In this document: positions 1 to 11,617 of the stretch, piece after piece | Numbering within the stretch: the stretch's first letter is position 1 | Layout: each line of letters opens with the position of its first letter | Origin: Rhodocollybia butyracea | Taxonomy: Eukaryota; Basidiomycota; Agaricomycetes; Agaricales; Omphalotaceae | Assembly (NCBI GenBank): GCA_015501585.1 | Contig: JADNRY010000404.1 | Location: 1-54,044, forward strand | Length of the DNA stretch: 54,044 bases | Direction: 5' to 3' | Made by a program: the position numbers and the translations under genes | Notes under the pieces: model-generated | What the model was told of the DNA's origin: nothing | Seen by the model: only the letters and a program-made list of their open reading frames with translations | Database searches by the model: none

Positions 1-1880
1 TCTGACCATGTAATACAAGGATGTGAATGTGGTGAGTTCCACGTTTTGTGATTCAATTATTGGGAGAGTGATATTCGAGATGGCAGTTGTCCGAAAGGCA
101 GGGCCAGAATTTCAGAAAGAGTATATCGGTTGTCGCTGATCAAAAACTCTTTCACTGCTTGTTCTACCGGCACGCCAACGGAGCGAAACCAATGCGGACA
201 GAAGATCACACCTAGTTATGTCTTTTATTTCCCCTGCTATGAGTTGTTTGCATAGCATGTATGTTTTGAAGATACTGCCGTTTCATGGTAAGTAAATAAT
301 GTTAGTGGACCGCGTTGTCTTGTTTGGGGTTGCCACAAGGTACCACACTAGTTAAGCAGCGCACTTGATCATTACCGAGCTCCCGGATGGTTTGGAAGCT
401 ATCATTCTACTCCAAGCGTGTTCCCCCGTTTGAGCTGGTTCAGATACAATTTACAAATCTCCGTTGCAGTATCATTGATTACTACTCGATTGTTTTACAC
501 GAGTACTAGTAATCATGTAAATTACAGGCCAGTCCATCACCGTCCATGTGGGATAGGGGTGTAGTTGCTGCGTTCCGCACCTAAGAAAGTGTGGTGCCGG
601 GGCTCATGTGACTGTACCCTTTACCCCACCTTTACCCCACCGCAACACCGCTAGTAGTCACTTGTTATTTGGTCACAACCACGGAGCAATCAAGGACAAT
701 AGGAGAGAGTGACCTTTGGTGCTTGTTTAGTGCTAGTAGCCAAGTGGGAGGTTGCTATACAGGACTAGCAACCAATGTGCCAACAGCTCCTGGAATGGCA
801 GCCTAGAACTGTTTAGGCCAATACGCCGCTGTGGATTTGAGATCTTTCTACGGAGATGTTAACATTACATAGCTTGAGGGACTTACACTAGCCTACTAAT
901 TTCGCTCCCCACTGATGTCACGTGTCACAAGCGCTATCGTTGTCTCAGTCTCAATGGTACACTCTGCTATTATCTGGACCAAGGGGTGAGCAAACGAAAA
1001 TGCCCTGACATGACCTTTAGGGGGGGGGGGGGGGGGTCAAAAGTTGGCTAATGGCCAAAAAGTTTAACCCTACATAGTGGTGTTCTCGTAGTGTTTAAAT
1101 GGTCTGTGGCTGCTTTATACACCCTTCCAACACAAATTCAGCTATAAACCATCAAAAATACCACTATCATGGGCCAAACACTAGGTTTTGGCACTCTCAG
1201 TGCTCTAGAATATCACACTGCAGCCATTCATACTGATTGAGGCATAATGCTGCTCTGATCTATTAAGAGATGAGCAAAACACTATCAATAAATGTGGGGT
1301 AGAGCCTGTGGTCAACGTCTGGGCTGACCAACACTATGTGCCGGAGATGCCTTACTTGTTATCGCTACCTTATTCCCGTGTTGTTACACTTATTTACTGT
1401 GACAGTTCCCTAGTTGTTCTTTACCTTGTACTCTTGTACTATGTCTCTTCCGCTTGTCAAATATAGCGTGGTTCTCACAATTGGTTCACATTGTGATCTC
1501 AGTGATTTCCGACCTTCGGTTTACACTGGGCTTTTTCACGCAACCCATTGCATCAATGGTAAGGTTATCAGGGCTCTCCTATGCAGTAATTAATCTGGGT
1601 TAGTGTTGCATATCTGATTGACTTTAATATACTTAAATGCCACTCATCCTTGGCTCATTCATCCTCTTAGTTGGCTGTACCTAGCACTAGTGAGGTTTAT
1701 TCTAATGGCTAAATCAATGGGCTGGCAGCTATCTTCTTGGCATATAAAAGCCAAAATTTGGCCCTTTGGGAGGGGGGTCAAACTTTTTTTTTTCTGGCCT
1801 CACGGCCAGACTAACTAACCAACCCCTATTGGGCGCTTAATTTCCTGAACCCCCTTGAGTTATGTATCATATTCCAGTCT
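1..1880. other. No gene recognised; includes a 17-base G run
   Basis: No exon chain or recognisable protein was found on either strand. A G homopolymer occupies 1020-1036 and is followed by a TCAAA sequence. A related G-rich patch followed by TCAAA and a T run lies at about 1771-1793. These two sites look like copies of one short element, but its ends could not be defined. Confidence 0.5.
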
Positions 1881-1900
1881 CCAGACAAGGTACAGATAGG

Positions 1901-3970
1901 TTATCTGGATTCTGTAAAGTCTGTACAGACTTGGACATGTACTTTAGGTAGTTTCATGGTGTGTACAAGCTTGTTCAAGATAGAAATCTGCATCCCGGTC
2001 ATACCATTATGATGAACTGACCAGAATGACACTGTAAGCTCTTTGAGTTGTGGTAAAGCGTTGAATACACGCTCATAAAGATCCCTGCTGCTCAACTTGG
2101 ACAAGGTTAGATTTTTACATGAACATGAAGTCTAATGTTGCTCACAGCTAATTCATTGCTATCACATAAAGTTAATATGCACCCAAAAGCTTCGTAATTG
2201 GATACAAGCATTCAGTAGTGGCTGGACATCTTTCAGAGATATGCCATTCATGGGGTAGGAATTTAGAGAAGTGAAGGTGTGGCATGCCTTCAAAGCAGCA
2301 CAGAAAGTGACAAAGGATAACGGATCGCAGTAACGGATCTGTATTTTTGAAGTGATCAAAGTTGCATCACCGGCACCTCTATGGCTGTTGTTGTAAATCC
2401 TTTGAAGTGCACCAAGTTTTGACCAAGTTGGATAGTGAATGGCATAGCGTTGATTTTAGATCATCAATATGTCTGTCATTGGTGCTGTATACCAGTGTTG
2501 CAAGCCCTGGTGACGTCTGAGGAATTTCAAAGTATTGAGCTGAATATTACCATTCGAGTAACCAACGAGTAACTGAATGATGTCAAATTTGGAAAGGTAA
2601 ATTCAACATCATTGAAAACAGCTTGTAGTTCAGTGACAGGAAGTGTTGTGGGTGTCAGTGGCATGTCACAGGGTGTGTGTAAACGTTGAACCAGAGTAGT
2701 GAGGTTAGGGCTTTTTGTGCAAGTCTTGGATAATTTTTGCAATTACAAAGTACTCGGCTATGTGAGACCAGTAACTTACATGAAAATTGTATGTTATTGA
2801 ATCCCAAATTAAGGAAGTCATTGAATTTTGTTGAGCAGTCGTATTCAAAGAGACCATAGTCTTAGTACTGTTAGGCTTATATTTTCATCTTTGTTTGGAA
2901 AAGAAAGGCGAATGCAGATGTATTGTATATCAAAATGAATGCCAGGTTTGAGTCCATGGAGAAATCATCCAATTGAGAGGTGGTACGATTCAAGACTTAA
3001 GGAATTCAACTTCCCGTCTCTTGAATGTAATACGGCTTGGAGGGCAAGATGACATTCCCAATCTGCTGGAGGAACCCAAGCTCCATCAGAGCTATCCAGG
3101 CAAGGATGTTGAACAAATGTTGTAGGATGCAAGGTAAATTCTACGTTTTGTAGATGACGAGCACTTGGGAAGTGCCGTGTGCCCACAGCAGACCACCTTG
3201 CTTGAGTATCGGGGCAATAGGTATTGAATTGAAAGTACGACAAGGAGTACTACATAAAGAATGTAGAGAAGATATAAAGAAAATACTATCAGTTTACTTC
3301 TGAAATATGGCACTTCTTTTCAGGAGAAGAGGGATGAAGAGCAGCTATACGACGCTTCCGGGGTGAAACAAGACGAGGCGGTGGACAAGGACATCATGGA
3401 TATCAGCTGTGCAGATTATAGACCACAGGGACAAACCATAGGTGGATATTGCAAGGCCACCCAGGGGGCACTTAGACCTATTCAACATATATGTTGGACT
3501 TTCACGCAGTTCGGGTAGAAAAGAAATACAGTTGATATTTTTACAGGGACATTCAGCAGAATTGCTCCAGGAGGACGGTGGATTGGAAGAGTTGAACAAG
3601 AAGACAAAAATTTAGGGGAGCGAAGTGCAAAAGAGTAGTTGGAATGGACTCAAAGATTATCAGCTATGAATGAATGTAAATGTTCCGACGGAAGAGATTG
3701 TTTGTACTTATTTGCAATGTTAGTTCCGTCGGCTGAATTATGAAAATTGAAAGACCTTGACAAGCAAGGTAATGTATTAAGGCAACTGTAGCTTTGTGTG
3801 TCAATGTCTCGTACAGTGTTCTGTCTGCATTGAACTTTAAAACACACACTATAAAGTGAGAAGACTGATTGTCGATCTAGGTATTCTTCTCCAATTTTGG
3901 ATATCAGTTCATTGGGAAGATCTTTGAGTCCTGGCATACAGATATTTAGTGATGTCTTTTCACGGGGCAT
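1901..3970 (-). pseudogene. F-box protein gene, decayed, probably with LRR-type tail
   Basis: The frame opens with ATG at 3970. After a short leader it reads an F-box-like segment (LKDLPNELISKIGEEYLDR, then a run resembling QSVFSLYSVC), the helix that docks an F-box protein onto Skp1 in SCF ubiquitin ligases. Downstream on the same strand are disconnected open stretches at about 3599-3345, 3243-2965, 2742-2527, 2359-2162 and 2104-1901. They are leucine- and serine-rich and resemble the variable tail of basidiomycete F-box proteins. Several gaps between pieces are too long or out of frame for simple 50-bp introns, so the gene looks broken. Only the F-box is seen directly; LRR character in the tail is inference. 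The target is unknown. Confidence 0.55.
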
Positions 3971-6065
3971 GACAGATTACCTTTCGTTGTTGGTAGTTGT
4001 TGTAAGAATGGCATAATTTTCTCTGCACAAGGGTGGCACAGCTAGTAGAATGTGGCAGGGAAGTTTTACTCTAGAACGAAATGTAAGGCAGGTAAAGTAC
4101 CATAGCTGGTATCTTGTGAGTTCCGGTAGTTGGTGCTTTGGATGTGCATGTCTATGATGGTGTCTAAACCCTTTGGGATAGTGAACGATGCAGTTTTACC
4201 TAGGATCTGATCTATTTAGGCTACTGCTGTGTTGAAATGTCTCAATGTAGATCAATATGCTATCCGCATTTGCAGTTATGTTCACTCATTGATGAGAATG
4301 CTGACTGTAATCTAAACAATGGTGTTATGTGGACCTCGTCTGTTCTAAGCAGTGGATGAAAAGTAATTGAGCTTGGCTTACTCATCGTTCCAGGCCTTGA
4401 TTGTTTGATGCAAACTATGTAGTGCAACTGAAGCGTTTGGCAAAAACCAGGACTCATGCAGGTTTTACTAAGAAATCAAGCTGATGGCCTTAGTACAGAG
4501 ATCGGGATAGTGGCAAGAAGTTTGGGATAGTGGCAACTATCCCGCATACCGGATCATTAGTGAAATGAGCCGACATAGCGGATTTGGGTGCTTGGCACAT
4601 GACATGATTAGATAGGGCATCTGAAACAACCGGCATGGCGGCTCAACATCAGGTGGGAAAGGAATACCCGATCTGGCGGTTTTGGAAGAATCCAACACTC
4701 ATTTGACACCTACAAGACCCTCCCTTCCCTTCGGTCAGAGTCGGGGAAGGCTCTCTCCAAAGCCAGTATCAGTAGTTATCCAGTTCTCTTCTATCTCTCA
4801 AGCCTCACGGCTTATTCAGTTCCCTGCGCCGAGTATTTACAACATTTGTGACTATAAGTACATGTAAGCAAGCGGCTGCCGCTGTCAGCGACGCTGCTCT
4901 AGCTTTGAACAATCCTAATGATGCAAGGCATGCAGCTTGTGATGGCGGGTGCGTGCAAATCGCAACCTGCACATACTTACTTGTCAGGTATGCATCTATA
5001 CTCTTTCCTTACAAGTAGTACTTTATGTGCCCAGTGGAGGCCAATTTATGTTTTACTATAATAATAGGTACTTGGAGGGATACTTACAATATATATAGTA
5101 TTATCAGCCTTGTAAGTATATGATCCAAGGACCAGCTTCTTAACAAATGATAATATTTACACTACTACTACTTCAAACAATGAAGTGGAATTGGTAGTCT
5201 GAGTAGCCCGGCCCAGTCTTGAATATGCACACACTTCCACGCACCACGCACTGCGTTTGCACACATTGCACGCACCTAGCACGCATCACGCATGGCGGCA
5301 TGGGGTGCACGGCAAAATATATGTGCCGACATCAGAGTCTAATCTGTGCAAAGCTCCCGTTTCGGTTGCAGGAGCAAGATTATCTGACATTTCAATGAAT
5401 GGCATGTACACGCACTGCTCCTCCTCGTCGTTCCAGCATCTAATTGCCTTTGTAGTCTGCAGTACTTAGACAAAATTGTTCAAACAATATACACATGACG
5501 TGGTAAGTGCTTCCGCTATTTTGTGCCCGATTCGCTCTAAAAGTCCTTTCTCATTTTGGCTACAGACATCTTGGGTCACAGTTTTGAAGAATTCGTCTTT
5601 TTTTAGTCTGTTACTCGTACATGGGTGTATTCGTTACTTATGTAATGTAGCGTATATTGTATATTGTACCTCGAGCTGTTTTAGTGTGAAATATACTACT
5701 GTTTTGATTAAGGCTTTGCACTGTATCAGGACTGTATGGATATCTGTGTTTGTATGGAAATAAACTGCATGGGACATATATGGAGGTGTATGAAGCGTAT
5801 AAAGCTTTTATCTACGCCCCCTTTTTCCATACACTGTCCAACTTGCTGATGTGACCTGTTTAACATTTCGTCAGGTCAGAGGAAAGGTAACACCGGAAAT
5901 TGTTGAAATACAAGGGCAATGCAGTAAACAATAGTTTTCTCAACCTTTTTCATATGTTCAAGAGTTATTTGTTACAATGAAGAAGGATTTTGAGAACGAA
6001 AAAAGAGTCCCCAGGATTTTGCCTGTGTGACAGCCCATTTTACAATTTCGTCAGGAGCCTTGGTG
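3971..6065. other. No supported gene; possible LTR remnant near 4.5-4.9 kb
   Basis: No convincing exon chain was found. At about 4690-4870 the composition resembles the end of a fungal gypsy LTR: a pyrimidine-rich stretch, then ACAACATTTGTGACTATAAG, like the LTR/primer-binding junctions of chromoviruses. No partner LTR or polyprotein lies nearby, so this is only suggestive. Small open frames at 5257-5763 are unrecognised and show no intron or domain signal. The motif ACATTTCGTC or ACAATTTCGTC recurs near 5864 and 6040, and again beyond copia-1 near 11261. Confidence 0.35.
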
Positions 6066-6070
6066 ACCTG

Positions 6071-6390
6071 TATTGAAACTATTGAAATAAAAGAGAGTTC
6101 TCAGCGACAGTGGTAGAACGACGCTGTATTATGTACCTATTGAAATAAAAGAGAGTTCTAGGTACATAGTCAGTAATAAGTACAAGAAGTAAAGAATGGG
6201 AGTACTAACCTCAGCGACAGTGGTAGAACGACGCTGAGGTGTCAATATATGTAAAATACAATTAAAAGAATGTGTCACATGGGACGTATGTAAGTAACGT
6301 AATGAAAGCAGAAAATATTCTGGTTTTGTTATGGCATGAATCCACGAACGTATAGATGACATAACAAGATAAGATCATCAACTTTTAACA
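6071..6390 (-). repeat. copia-1 3' LTR (320 bp)
   Basis: This matches 10927-11246 over its full length. It contains two copies of a 25-bp segment CAGCGACAGTGGTAGAACGACGCTG. The second copy is flanked so that CCTCAGCG and CGCTGAGG can form an 8-bp stem. A second potential stem joins TACCT and AGGTA around a copy of ATTGAAATAAAAGAGAGTTC. The stop codon of the polyprotein lies inside this LTR, and a short purine tract (GAGTGGGAG on the minus strand) abuts its start, so the plus-strand primer site sits within the coding region. Confidence 0.93.
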
Positions 6391-9300
6391 CTCCCACTCG
6401 GGCGTGGCTTCATACCTAGCATGCGCACAAATGCCAAGTGCTTCTCACCAGATAATCCCTTTGTAAATCCATCAGCAGCTTGTTGGGCAGTTGGAACATA
6501 GTCCAGATCAATCTGGCCATCAGAGATTGCAAAACGAATAAAGTGGTGACAAAGTTGAATGTGCTTCGTGCGGGGATGATCAGCAGGGTTCTTGGAAAGA
6601 GCAATAGATGACATATTATCACCCAACGAGCGAGTAGGCTTGGTTTGCTGAAAACCTAGCTGTTCAAGGAGTTGACGGAGCCAAATAGCTTCCTGTGCTG
6701 TACGAGTAAGAGCCATGTACTCAGCTTCAGTAGAAGAGAGTGCTGGGGAGGTTTGGAGTTTGCTGCTCCAACTAATAGCAGCTCCGCACATGAGGAAAAC
6801 ATATCCACTAGTGGATTGTCGAGTATCCACATCACCAGCCCAATCCGAATCAGAATATCCAAGGATAAGGGAGATGAGTTCATCTATGATCGTGCCATCA
6901 TACTCAATAACCCAGTCTTTGGTACCACCCAAGTAGCGAAGACAATGCAGAGCTTCATTTAAATGAATCTCACCTGGATTTGAGCAGTAGCAGCTCAAAA
7001 TACCTACAGCAAAGGCAATATCTGGGCGTGAAGCAAGCATGGCATACATGAGAGTACCAATGAGAGCCTGGTATAGCATGAGTCTGTCAGCCATAGCCTC
7101 TTTCTCGGCGTCTGTGGATGGGGAATCAGCTTTAGAAAGCTTGACTCCAGATGATAAGGGGGTGCGACGTGTGATGCCATCATCACAGTGGAAACGTTTG
7201 AGTGATTCCTCAATGTATCTGGTCTGAGAGAGCCAAAGGACACGCTTTTCTTGGTCATAGTCAATGGCAATGCCAAGCAACTGTGAGATAACACCAAGAT
7301 CCTTGATCTTAAAGCGTTGGCCAATCCGGTGCTTGATCTCCTGCATGAATTTGAGATCATCGCATAAAATCCCAATATCATCAACGTAAACAGCAATAAA
7401 GCAGATGGACTTGCCACGTTGGAGGACGTAAATGCAGTAGTCAGCATGGATACGACGGAAGCCAAGTTTCTCGAGCTCTGCATCAAGAAGTTTGTTCCAG
7501 ACACGGGAGGCCTGCTTGAGGCCATAGATAGAGCGGCGGAGACAAACAATTTTACCAGAATGTTCACTAATGCCGTTCGGGAGGCGCATATAGAGCTCCT
7601 CTTCCAACTCACCATTGAGAAATGCGGTATCAACATCGAGGTGGTGGAAGTGAAGGCCTAGACGCACGGCGAGGGCGCAAAGGACATGAATGGAGGTAAG
7701 TTTGACCACAGGGGAAAATACCTCATCAAAGTCTAAACCAGGCATCTGGGAGAAACCTCGAGCAACTAAGCGTGCCTTGTACCGCTCAATGGTCCCGTCA
7801 GGGAGGCGCTTAATCTTAAAGACAAGCTTGGAGCTAATAGCATGGCGACCTTTAGGCAAATTGTCAATAAACTCGAAAGTTCCCATATCAATGAGAGACT
7901 TGAGCTCTTTGTCTACAGCTTTCAGCCAAGAGGCGGAGTCAGGACCGCGGAGTGCTTCCTGCAGAGTGCGGGGCTCTGAGGCTCCCTGAGCATGGACAGT
8001 GGCCACAAAGGCCATGGCAACACCTTCTGCAACATCTGGTCTATCGCCTGGTGCAGGTTCTGGAGGATCTGGCGCAATGTCAAGTTCTTCACAGAAGCGG
8101 GCAGGTAGGCGACGAGCACGTGGACCATCTACTTCTGGAACAGGCCCAAGAAGTTCAAGTTCTGTATGACGACAGCGAGCAGGTGGAGCCGGTGGAGGGT
8201 CATTGGGAGGAGGAAGATCAGGGGAGTATGGGTGAGAGTCACCGACGTTATCCTCAGAATCAACCTCAGAAGATGGAGCAGGAGGATGCGGAACCGCTGG
8301 AGTCACAGGGGGAGAGTTATCTTCCCACGCATCTCCCACTCGAGAAAAGCCAGGTATGCCATCTCCAGGCACCTCACCATTGTAAAGGATCTGCGAAAGA
8401 TCCGGAATGGGTAAAGGCGGGCCAGGAGGGTGAGGACGTTCATCAAAAATGATGTCTCGTGAAACAAAAGTTTTTCGCTTCTTTGGATCCCACAGAAGGT
8501 AACCCTTGGTGTGCTCTTTGTAACCAAGAAAGATGCACTTACGAGTTTTAAAGTCAAGCTTTGTACACTTCAATTTGGGGATGTGAGCATAGGCGGGACA
8601 GCCAAAAGGTTTGAGTTCCTTGAGTGAAGGCTTTACGCCAGACCAAGCTTCGTGTGGAGTAGAATTAGGAAGCCGTGAGGTAGGTGAGCGGTTAATGAGA
8701 TAGACAGCAATAATGACAGCGAAGACCCAAAACCCAGCAGTAAATTTAGCATCATGCATCATGCATCTGGCACGCTCAACGATAGTGCGGTTGAAGTGTT
8801 CAGCAATGCCATTTTGCTGTGGGGTGTGAGGGACTGTGGTCTCATGGATAATACCAAGGCTATGGAGATAATGCTCAAACTGATCAGAGGTATATTCTCC
8901 ACCGTTATCTGTACAAAAAACCTTGAGCTTAAGCCCAGTCTCGAGCTCTACCATAGCCTTCCATTCGCGGAAGCATCGGTACGCCTCCGATTTGTGATGG
9001 AGGAAATAAACCCAGCAGTGGTGGGTGTTATCATCTATGAAGGTGATGAAATACCTATAGCCACCATTGATAGAGTTGGGTAATGGACCACAAACATCGG
9101 AGTGAACTAAATCTAGTTTCCGACGGGCCCTTTTATTGGATGATGGGAACGGAAATACATGCTGTTTACCGGCTGTACACAACTTGCAGAACTCTATTCG
9201 ACCTCCCACTTCATCAATGCCCGTTACCATGCCTTTTGCGATCAGACATTTTATGTTGTCTTGACCGAGATGACCTAGGCAGCGGTGAGCATGATTAATG

Positions 9301-10799
9301 TCGATATAGCGGGATGTGGTAGCGAGATTTGCGTACTCTTGGGATTTCAGCGGACAGGCGTGAAGAAGGTAAAGACCTCCTTTGGTCTTGCGACCAGATG
9401 CAACGCACCGGCCAGAGCTTCGAGCTTTGACAAAGCACTCCTCTCCATCAAAGAGAATGGTGTGTTTGCGCTTGTCAGTGAGCTGAGAGACAGAAATCAG
9501 AGTGGCGGCGAGATCCGGGACGTGTAGCGTATTGGGTAGAAAACCAGTGATGATTCCATCCGGCGTATCCATGAGGTACTGAAGAGTACCCTTACCAACA
9601 GCGTAAATGGTAGACAAATCTCCAAGATGAATGGGGACGGGTTTGTCGAGTTTGGTGTATGAACTGTCTTCGAACCAGTCACGACGTGGACTTAGGTGGC
9701 GAGAGCACCCAGAGTCAATGTAACTCTCGTCGTTGCTTGTCTTGGCAAGGAAGGTGGCAACATCAGTGGAGATAAAGACATGGACAGAATCAGAACTTGA
9801 ATGACGGACGGAGGGAAATTCTGAGTAGGTGGAAGCGACTTTTGCACTGACCTCCTCATCCGATGAGCTATCGCTATCAGAGTGTTGGGCGGCAGCGGCA
9901 GTAGGCTTCCTACTAGATCTCCCACTGCTTCTAGGAGCGGACGCAGTGCGGCGGGATGCTTCCTCATCTCGCTTCTTGTGGTTACAGTCTTCAACAAGGT
10001 GAGGACCTTTGTGACAGTAGGAACAGAGCGGACCTTTCTTGGGTTTCTTCTTTGGTTTAGATTTCCCTCTAACAGCGGCAGCGTTAGCCGCCTCGGAAGA
10101 ATCATCACCAGAAGTGAGACGTCGATACTCCGCAATGAGGCGGGAGGTGACAAAAGAAGAGGTGAGCTTGTTTGTTTCAGTAACGGCAGCAAGAGTGACG
10201 ATGGTAAACGTCTCCCAAGTGTTAGGAGAGTCATCGACAGTATGAGGAAGAGAAGTGAGCATAAGTTCCGCGAGGAACTGGTCTCCAAAAGCATCAGTTT
10301 CAGAGAGCTTCTTGTTCTCGAGAGCATAGAAGTTAACGTAATCCTGCATGTTATCACCATGTTCATACCGTTTATCCATCATACCACGCTTGATATAGAA
10401 GGCTTCAAGGCCAGCGGTGGTGCCAGCATGAGCTTCCTTAAGCTTAGTCCAGACGTCCTTGGCGGATGTGAGCTTTTCAATGAGAAGAAGCTGTTCTGGC
10501 GCAAGGTGCTCTTTGATAATCCCAATAGCCTTGTCATTACGAGTAATTGATTCCTCGTAGGATCGCATATCCTCCCTGTGATCTCGTCTAACAGCAGCCC
10601 GGTCAACGGCAGAGGCGTCACTAGGCAATGGACGAGGATCGGAAGGTTTAGGATAGACAGACATCTCTCCACTGCAGAATCTCCAGACCATAGCCCTCTG
10701 GAGCTTGCCAGAAATAGGGCCAACCCATTGAGAATAGGTCCCGTAGGTAAGGGTAGGGATTTGAATGGAATCTGATGATGTGGCAGATGTAGGGGACAT
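6378..10799 (-). CDS. Ty1/copia Gag-Pol polyprotein, intact (1473 aa)
   Basis: A single uninterrupted frame from ATG at 10799 to a stop inside the 3' LTR. Visible in order: a gag region; a zinc knuckle CX2CX4HX4C (Cys259-Cys272); an aspartic protease motif YIDSGCS (Asp362); a GAG-pre-integrase zinc-binding segment (about 500-545, including His505 and the Cys538/Cys541 pair); an integrase core with Asp568, Asp631 and Glu667, a good DD35E spacing; a proline-rich linker (about 790-920); a reverse transcriptase with YVDD (Tyr1138-Asp1141); and RNase H with Asp1317, Glu1358 and Asp1394. The domain order PR-IN-RT-RH defines Ty1/copia. No frameshift separates gag and pol, so Gag excess would need another mechanism. 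The integrase motif reads AEHFNRT where AER is more usual, and the RNase H motif reads LGDN rather than CDN. All catalytic residues are present. Confidence 0.95.
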   Translation of the reverse strand: MSPTSATSSDSIQIPTLTYGTYSQWVGPISGKLQRAMVWRFCSGEMSVYPKPSDPRPLPSDASAVDRAAVRRDHREDMRSYEESITRNDKAIGIIKEHLAPEQLLLIEKLTSAKDVWTKLKEAHAGTTAGLEAFYIKRGMMDKRYEHGDNMQDYVNFYALENKKLSETDAFGDQFLAELMLTSLPHTVDDSPNTWETFTIVTLAAVTETNKLTSSFVTSRLIAEYRRLTSGDDSSEAANAAAVRGKSKPKKKPKKGPLCSYCHKGPHLVEDCNHKKRDEEASRRTASAPRSSGRSSRKPTAAAAQHSDSDSSSDEEVSAKVASTYSEFPSVRHSSSDSVHVFISTDVATFLAKTSNDESYIDSGCSRHLSPRRDWFEDSSYTKLDKPVPIHLGDLSTIYAVGKGTLQYLMDTPDGIITGFLPNTLHVPDLAATLISVSQLTDKRKHTILFDGEECFVKARSSGRCVASGRKTKGGLYLLHACPLKSQEYANLATTSRYIDINHAHRCLGHLGQDNIKCLIAKGMVTGIDEVGGRIEFCKLCTAGKQHVFPFPSSNKRARRKLDLVHSDVCGPLPNSINGGYRYFITFIDDNTHHCWVYFLHHKSEAYRCFREWKAMVELETGLKLKVFCTDNGGEYTSDQFEHYLHSLGIIHETTVPHTPQQNGIAEHFNRTIVERARCMMHDAKFTAGFWVFAVIIAVYLINRSPTSRLPNSTPHEAWSGVKPSLKELKPFGCPAYAHIPKLKCTKLDFKTRKCIFLGYKEHTKGYLLWDPKKRKTFVSRDIIFDERPHPPGPPLPIPDLSQILYNGEVPGDGIPGFSRVGDAWEDNSPPVTPAVPHPPAPSSEVDSEDNVGDSHPYSPDLPPPNDPPPAPPARCRHTELELLGPVPEVDGPRARRLPARFCEELDIAPDPPEPAPGDRPDVAEGVAMAFVATVHAQGASEPRTLQEALRGPDSASWLKAVDKELKSLIDMGTFEFIDNLPKGRHAISSKLVFKIKRLPDGTIERYKARLVARGFSQMPGLDFDEVFSPVVKLTSIHVLCALAVRLGLHFHHLDVDTAFLNGELEEELYMRLPNGISEHSGKIVCLRRSIYGLKQASRVWNKLLDAELEKLGFRRIHADYCIYVLQRGKSICFIAVYVDDIGILCDDLKFMQEIKHRIGQRFKIKDLGVISQLLGIAIDYDQEKRVLWLSQTRYIEESLKRFHCDDGITRRTPLSSGVKLSKADSPSTDAEKEAMADRLMLYQALIGTLMYAMLASRPDIAFAVGILSCYCSNPGEIHLNEALHCLRYLGGTKDWVIEYDGTIIDELISLILGYSDSDWAGDVDTRQSTSGYVFLMCGAAISWSSKLQTSPALSSTEAEYMALTRTAQEAIWLRQLLEQLGFQQTKPTRSLGDNMSSIALSKNPADHPRTKHIQLCHHFIRFAISDGQIDLDYVPTAQQAADGFTKGLSGEKHLAFVRMLGMKPRPSGSVKS

Positions 10800-10913
10800 G
10801 TGGACGAATGTATGGGATGTGTAGGTGAATGAACGAGTGTGAGAGAGTGAAATGAGTGTGTTCCGAGGTCTTGTGCGCAGTAGAGAAGCTTCGTTAATTC
10901 AGTACAGGCTACC

Positions 10914-10926
10914 GGGGCCCATAACC
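10914..10926 (-). promoter_or_regulatory. copia-1 primer-binding site (initiator tRNA-Met anticodon arm)
   Basis: The plus strand reads GGGGCCCATAACC immediately inside the 5' LTR. The anticodon arm of eukaryotic initiator tRNA-Met contains GGGCUCAUAACC, so the minus-strand PBS would pair with it apart from one G:U position. This is the internal (half-tRNA) priming known for Drosophila copia and yeast Ty5. The same 13 bases lie at the equivalent place in copia-2. Confidence 0.75.
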
Positions 10927-11246
10927 TATTGAAACTATTGAAATAAAAGAGAGTTCTCAGCGACAGTGGTAGAACGACGCTGTATTATGTACCTATTGAA
11001 ATAAAAGAGAGTTCTAGGTACATAGTCAGTAATAAGTACAAGAAGTGAAGAATGTGAGTACTAACCTCAGCGACAGTGGTAGAACAACGCTGAGGTGTCA
11101 ATATATGTAAAATACAATTAAAAGAATGTGTCACATGGGACGTATGTAAGTAACGTAATGAAAGCAGAAAATATTCTGGTTTCGTTATGGCATGAATCCA
11201 CGAATGTATAGATGACATAACAAGATAAGATCATCAACTTTTAACA
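10927..11246 (-). repeat. copia-1 5' LTR (320 bp)
   Basis: This carries the promoter-side copy for the minus-strand element. About five substitutions separate it from the 3' LTR and no length differences were seen. It has the same paired 25-bp hairpin repeats as the other LTR. The polyprotein start codon lies 127 bp downstream of its inner edge. Confidence 0.93.
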
Positions 11247-11489
11247 ACCTGTGACCTCCGTGACATTTCGTCGATTTTGCACCCTTTGTGACATGTACGG
11301 TGTGACTGACGAACTGCTTGAAATGGGACAGTATTGTATGATTTAAGACTCTTTTGAGAGCCCTACCAATATTCACTGAATGGCCGAGTAGTGGAGGGGT
11401 GGCCAAGTACTGTATACCCTATAGTATATATTATCTACCTATAATTTTTTCAATACTGTAACTGTGCAATTCTGGCAACAACAACTAGC

Positions 11490-11590
11490 TAGGGATCCGC
11501 ACCGTAACCGTAACCTTAAAGAGATCCAGAAATTCTCTTACGGTACAGTTACGGGTATTTTACGGTACTTTTACGGTATACGGCCATATA
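11490..11590 (+). repeat. ACCGTAACC-rich element end, copy A (diverged)
   Basis: It starts TAGGGATCCGCACCGTAACC and continues with repeated ACGGTA/TACCGT blocks to ACGGCCATATA. Two better preserved relatives lie at 16599-16774 (inverted) and 18088-18264. The first bases fit the hAT terminal consensus (pyrimidine-A-purine-N-G). A hAT-like coding remnant lies just beyond it. Confidence 0.65.
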
Positions 11591-11617
11591 ATATTACTAC
11601 AACCCCAAACTTGCATT

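Larger units (their letters stand above)
6071..11246 (-). mobile_element. copia-1: complete Ty1/copia LTR retrotransposon
   Basis: This element is 5176 bp long and lies on the minus strand. Two 320-bp LTRs (6071-6390 and 10927-11246) flank one uninterrupted gag-pol frame. The insertion is bordered by a perfect 5-bp target duplication, ACCTG, at 6066-6070 and 11247-11251. The LTRs differ at about five positions by hand alignment, so the insertion is recent. The minus-strand LTR begins TGTTAAAAG and ends TTTCAATA. A primer-binding site next to the 5' LTR matches the anticodon arm of initiator tRNA-Met. With LTRs, PBS, target duplication and an intact polyprotein all present, this is the best candidate in the window for a transposition-competent element. 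Confidence 0.95.

Noticed and set aside
5257..5763. Possible small coding genes upstream of copia-1
   Set aside because: Two short frames, no splice-compatible partners, no domain and no repeat support.
9692..10550. Long open frames of about 220 codons on both strands within copia-1
   Set aside because: These are out-of-frame or antisense shadows of the intact copia-1 polyprotein and match no known domain.
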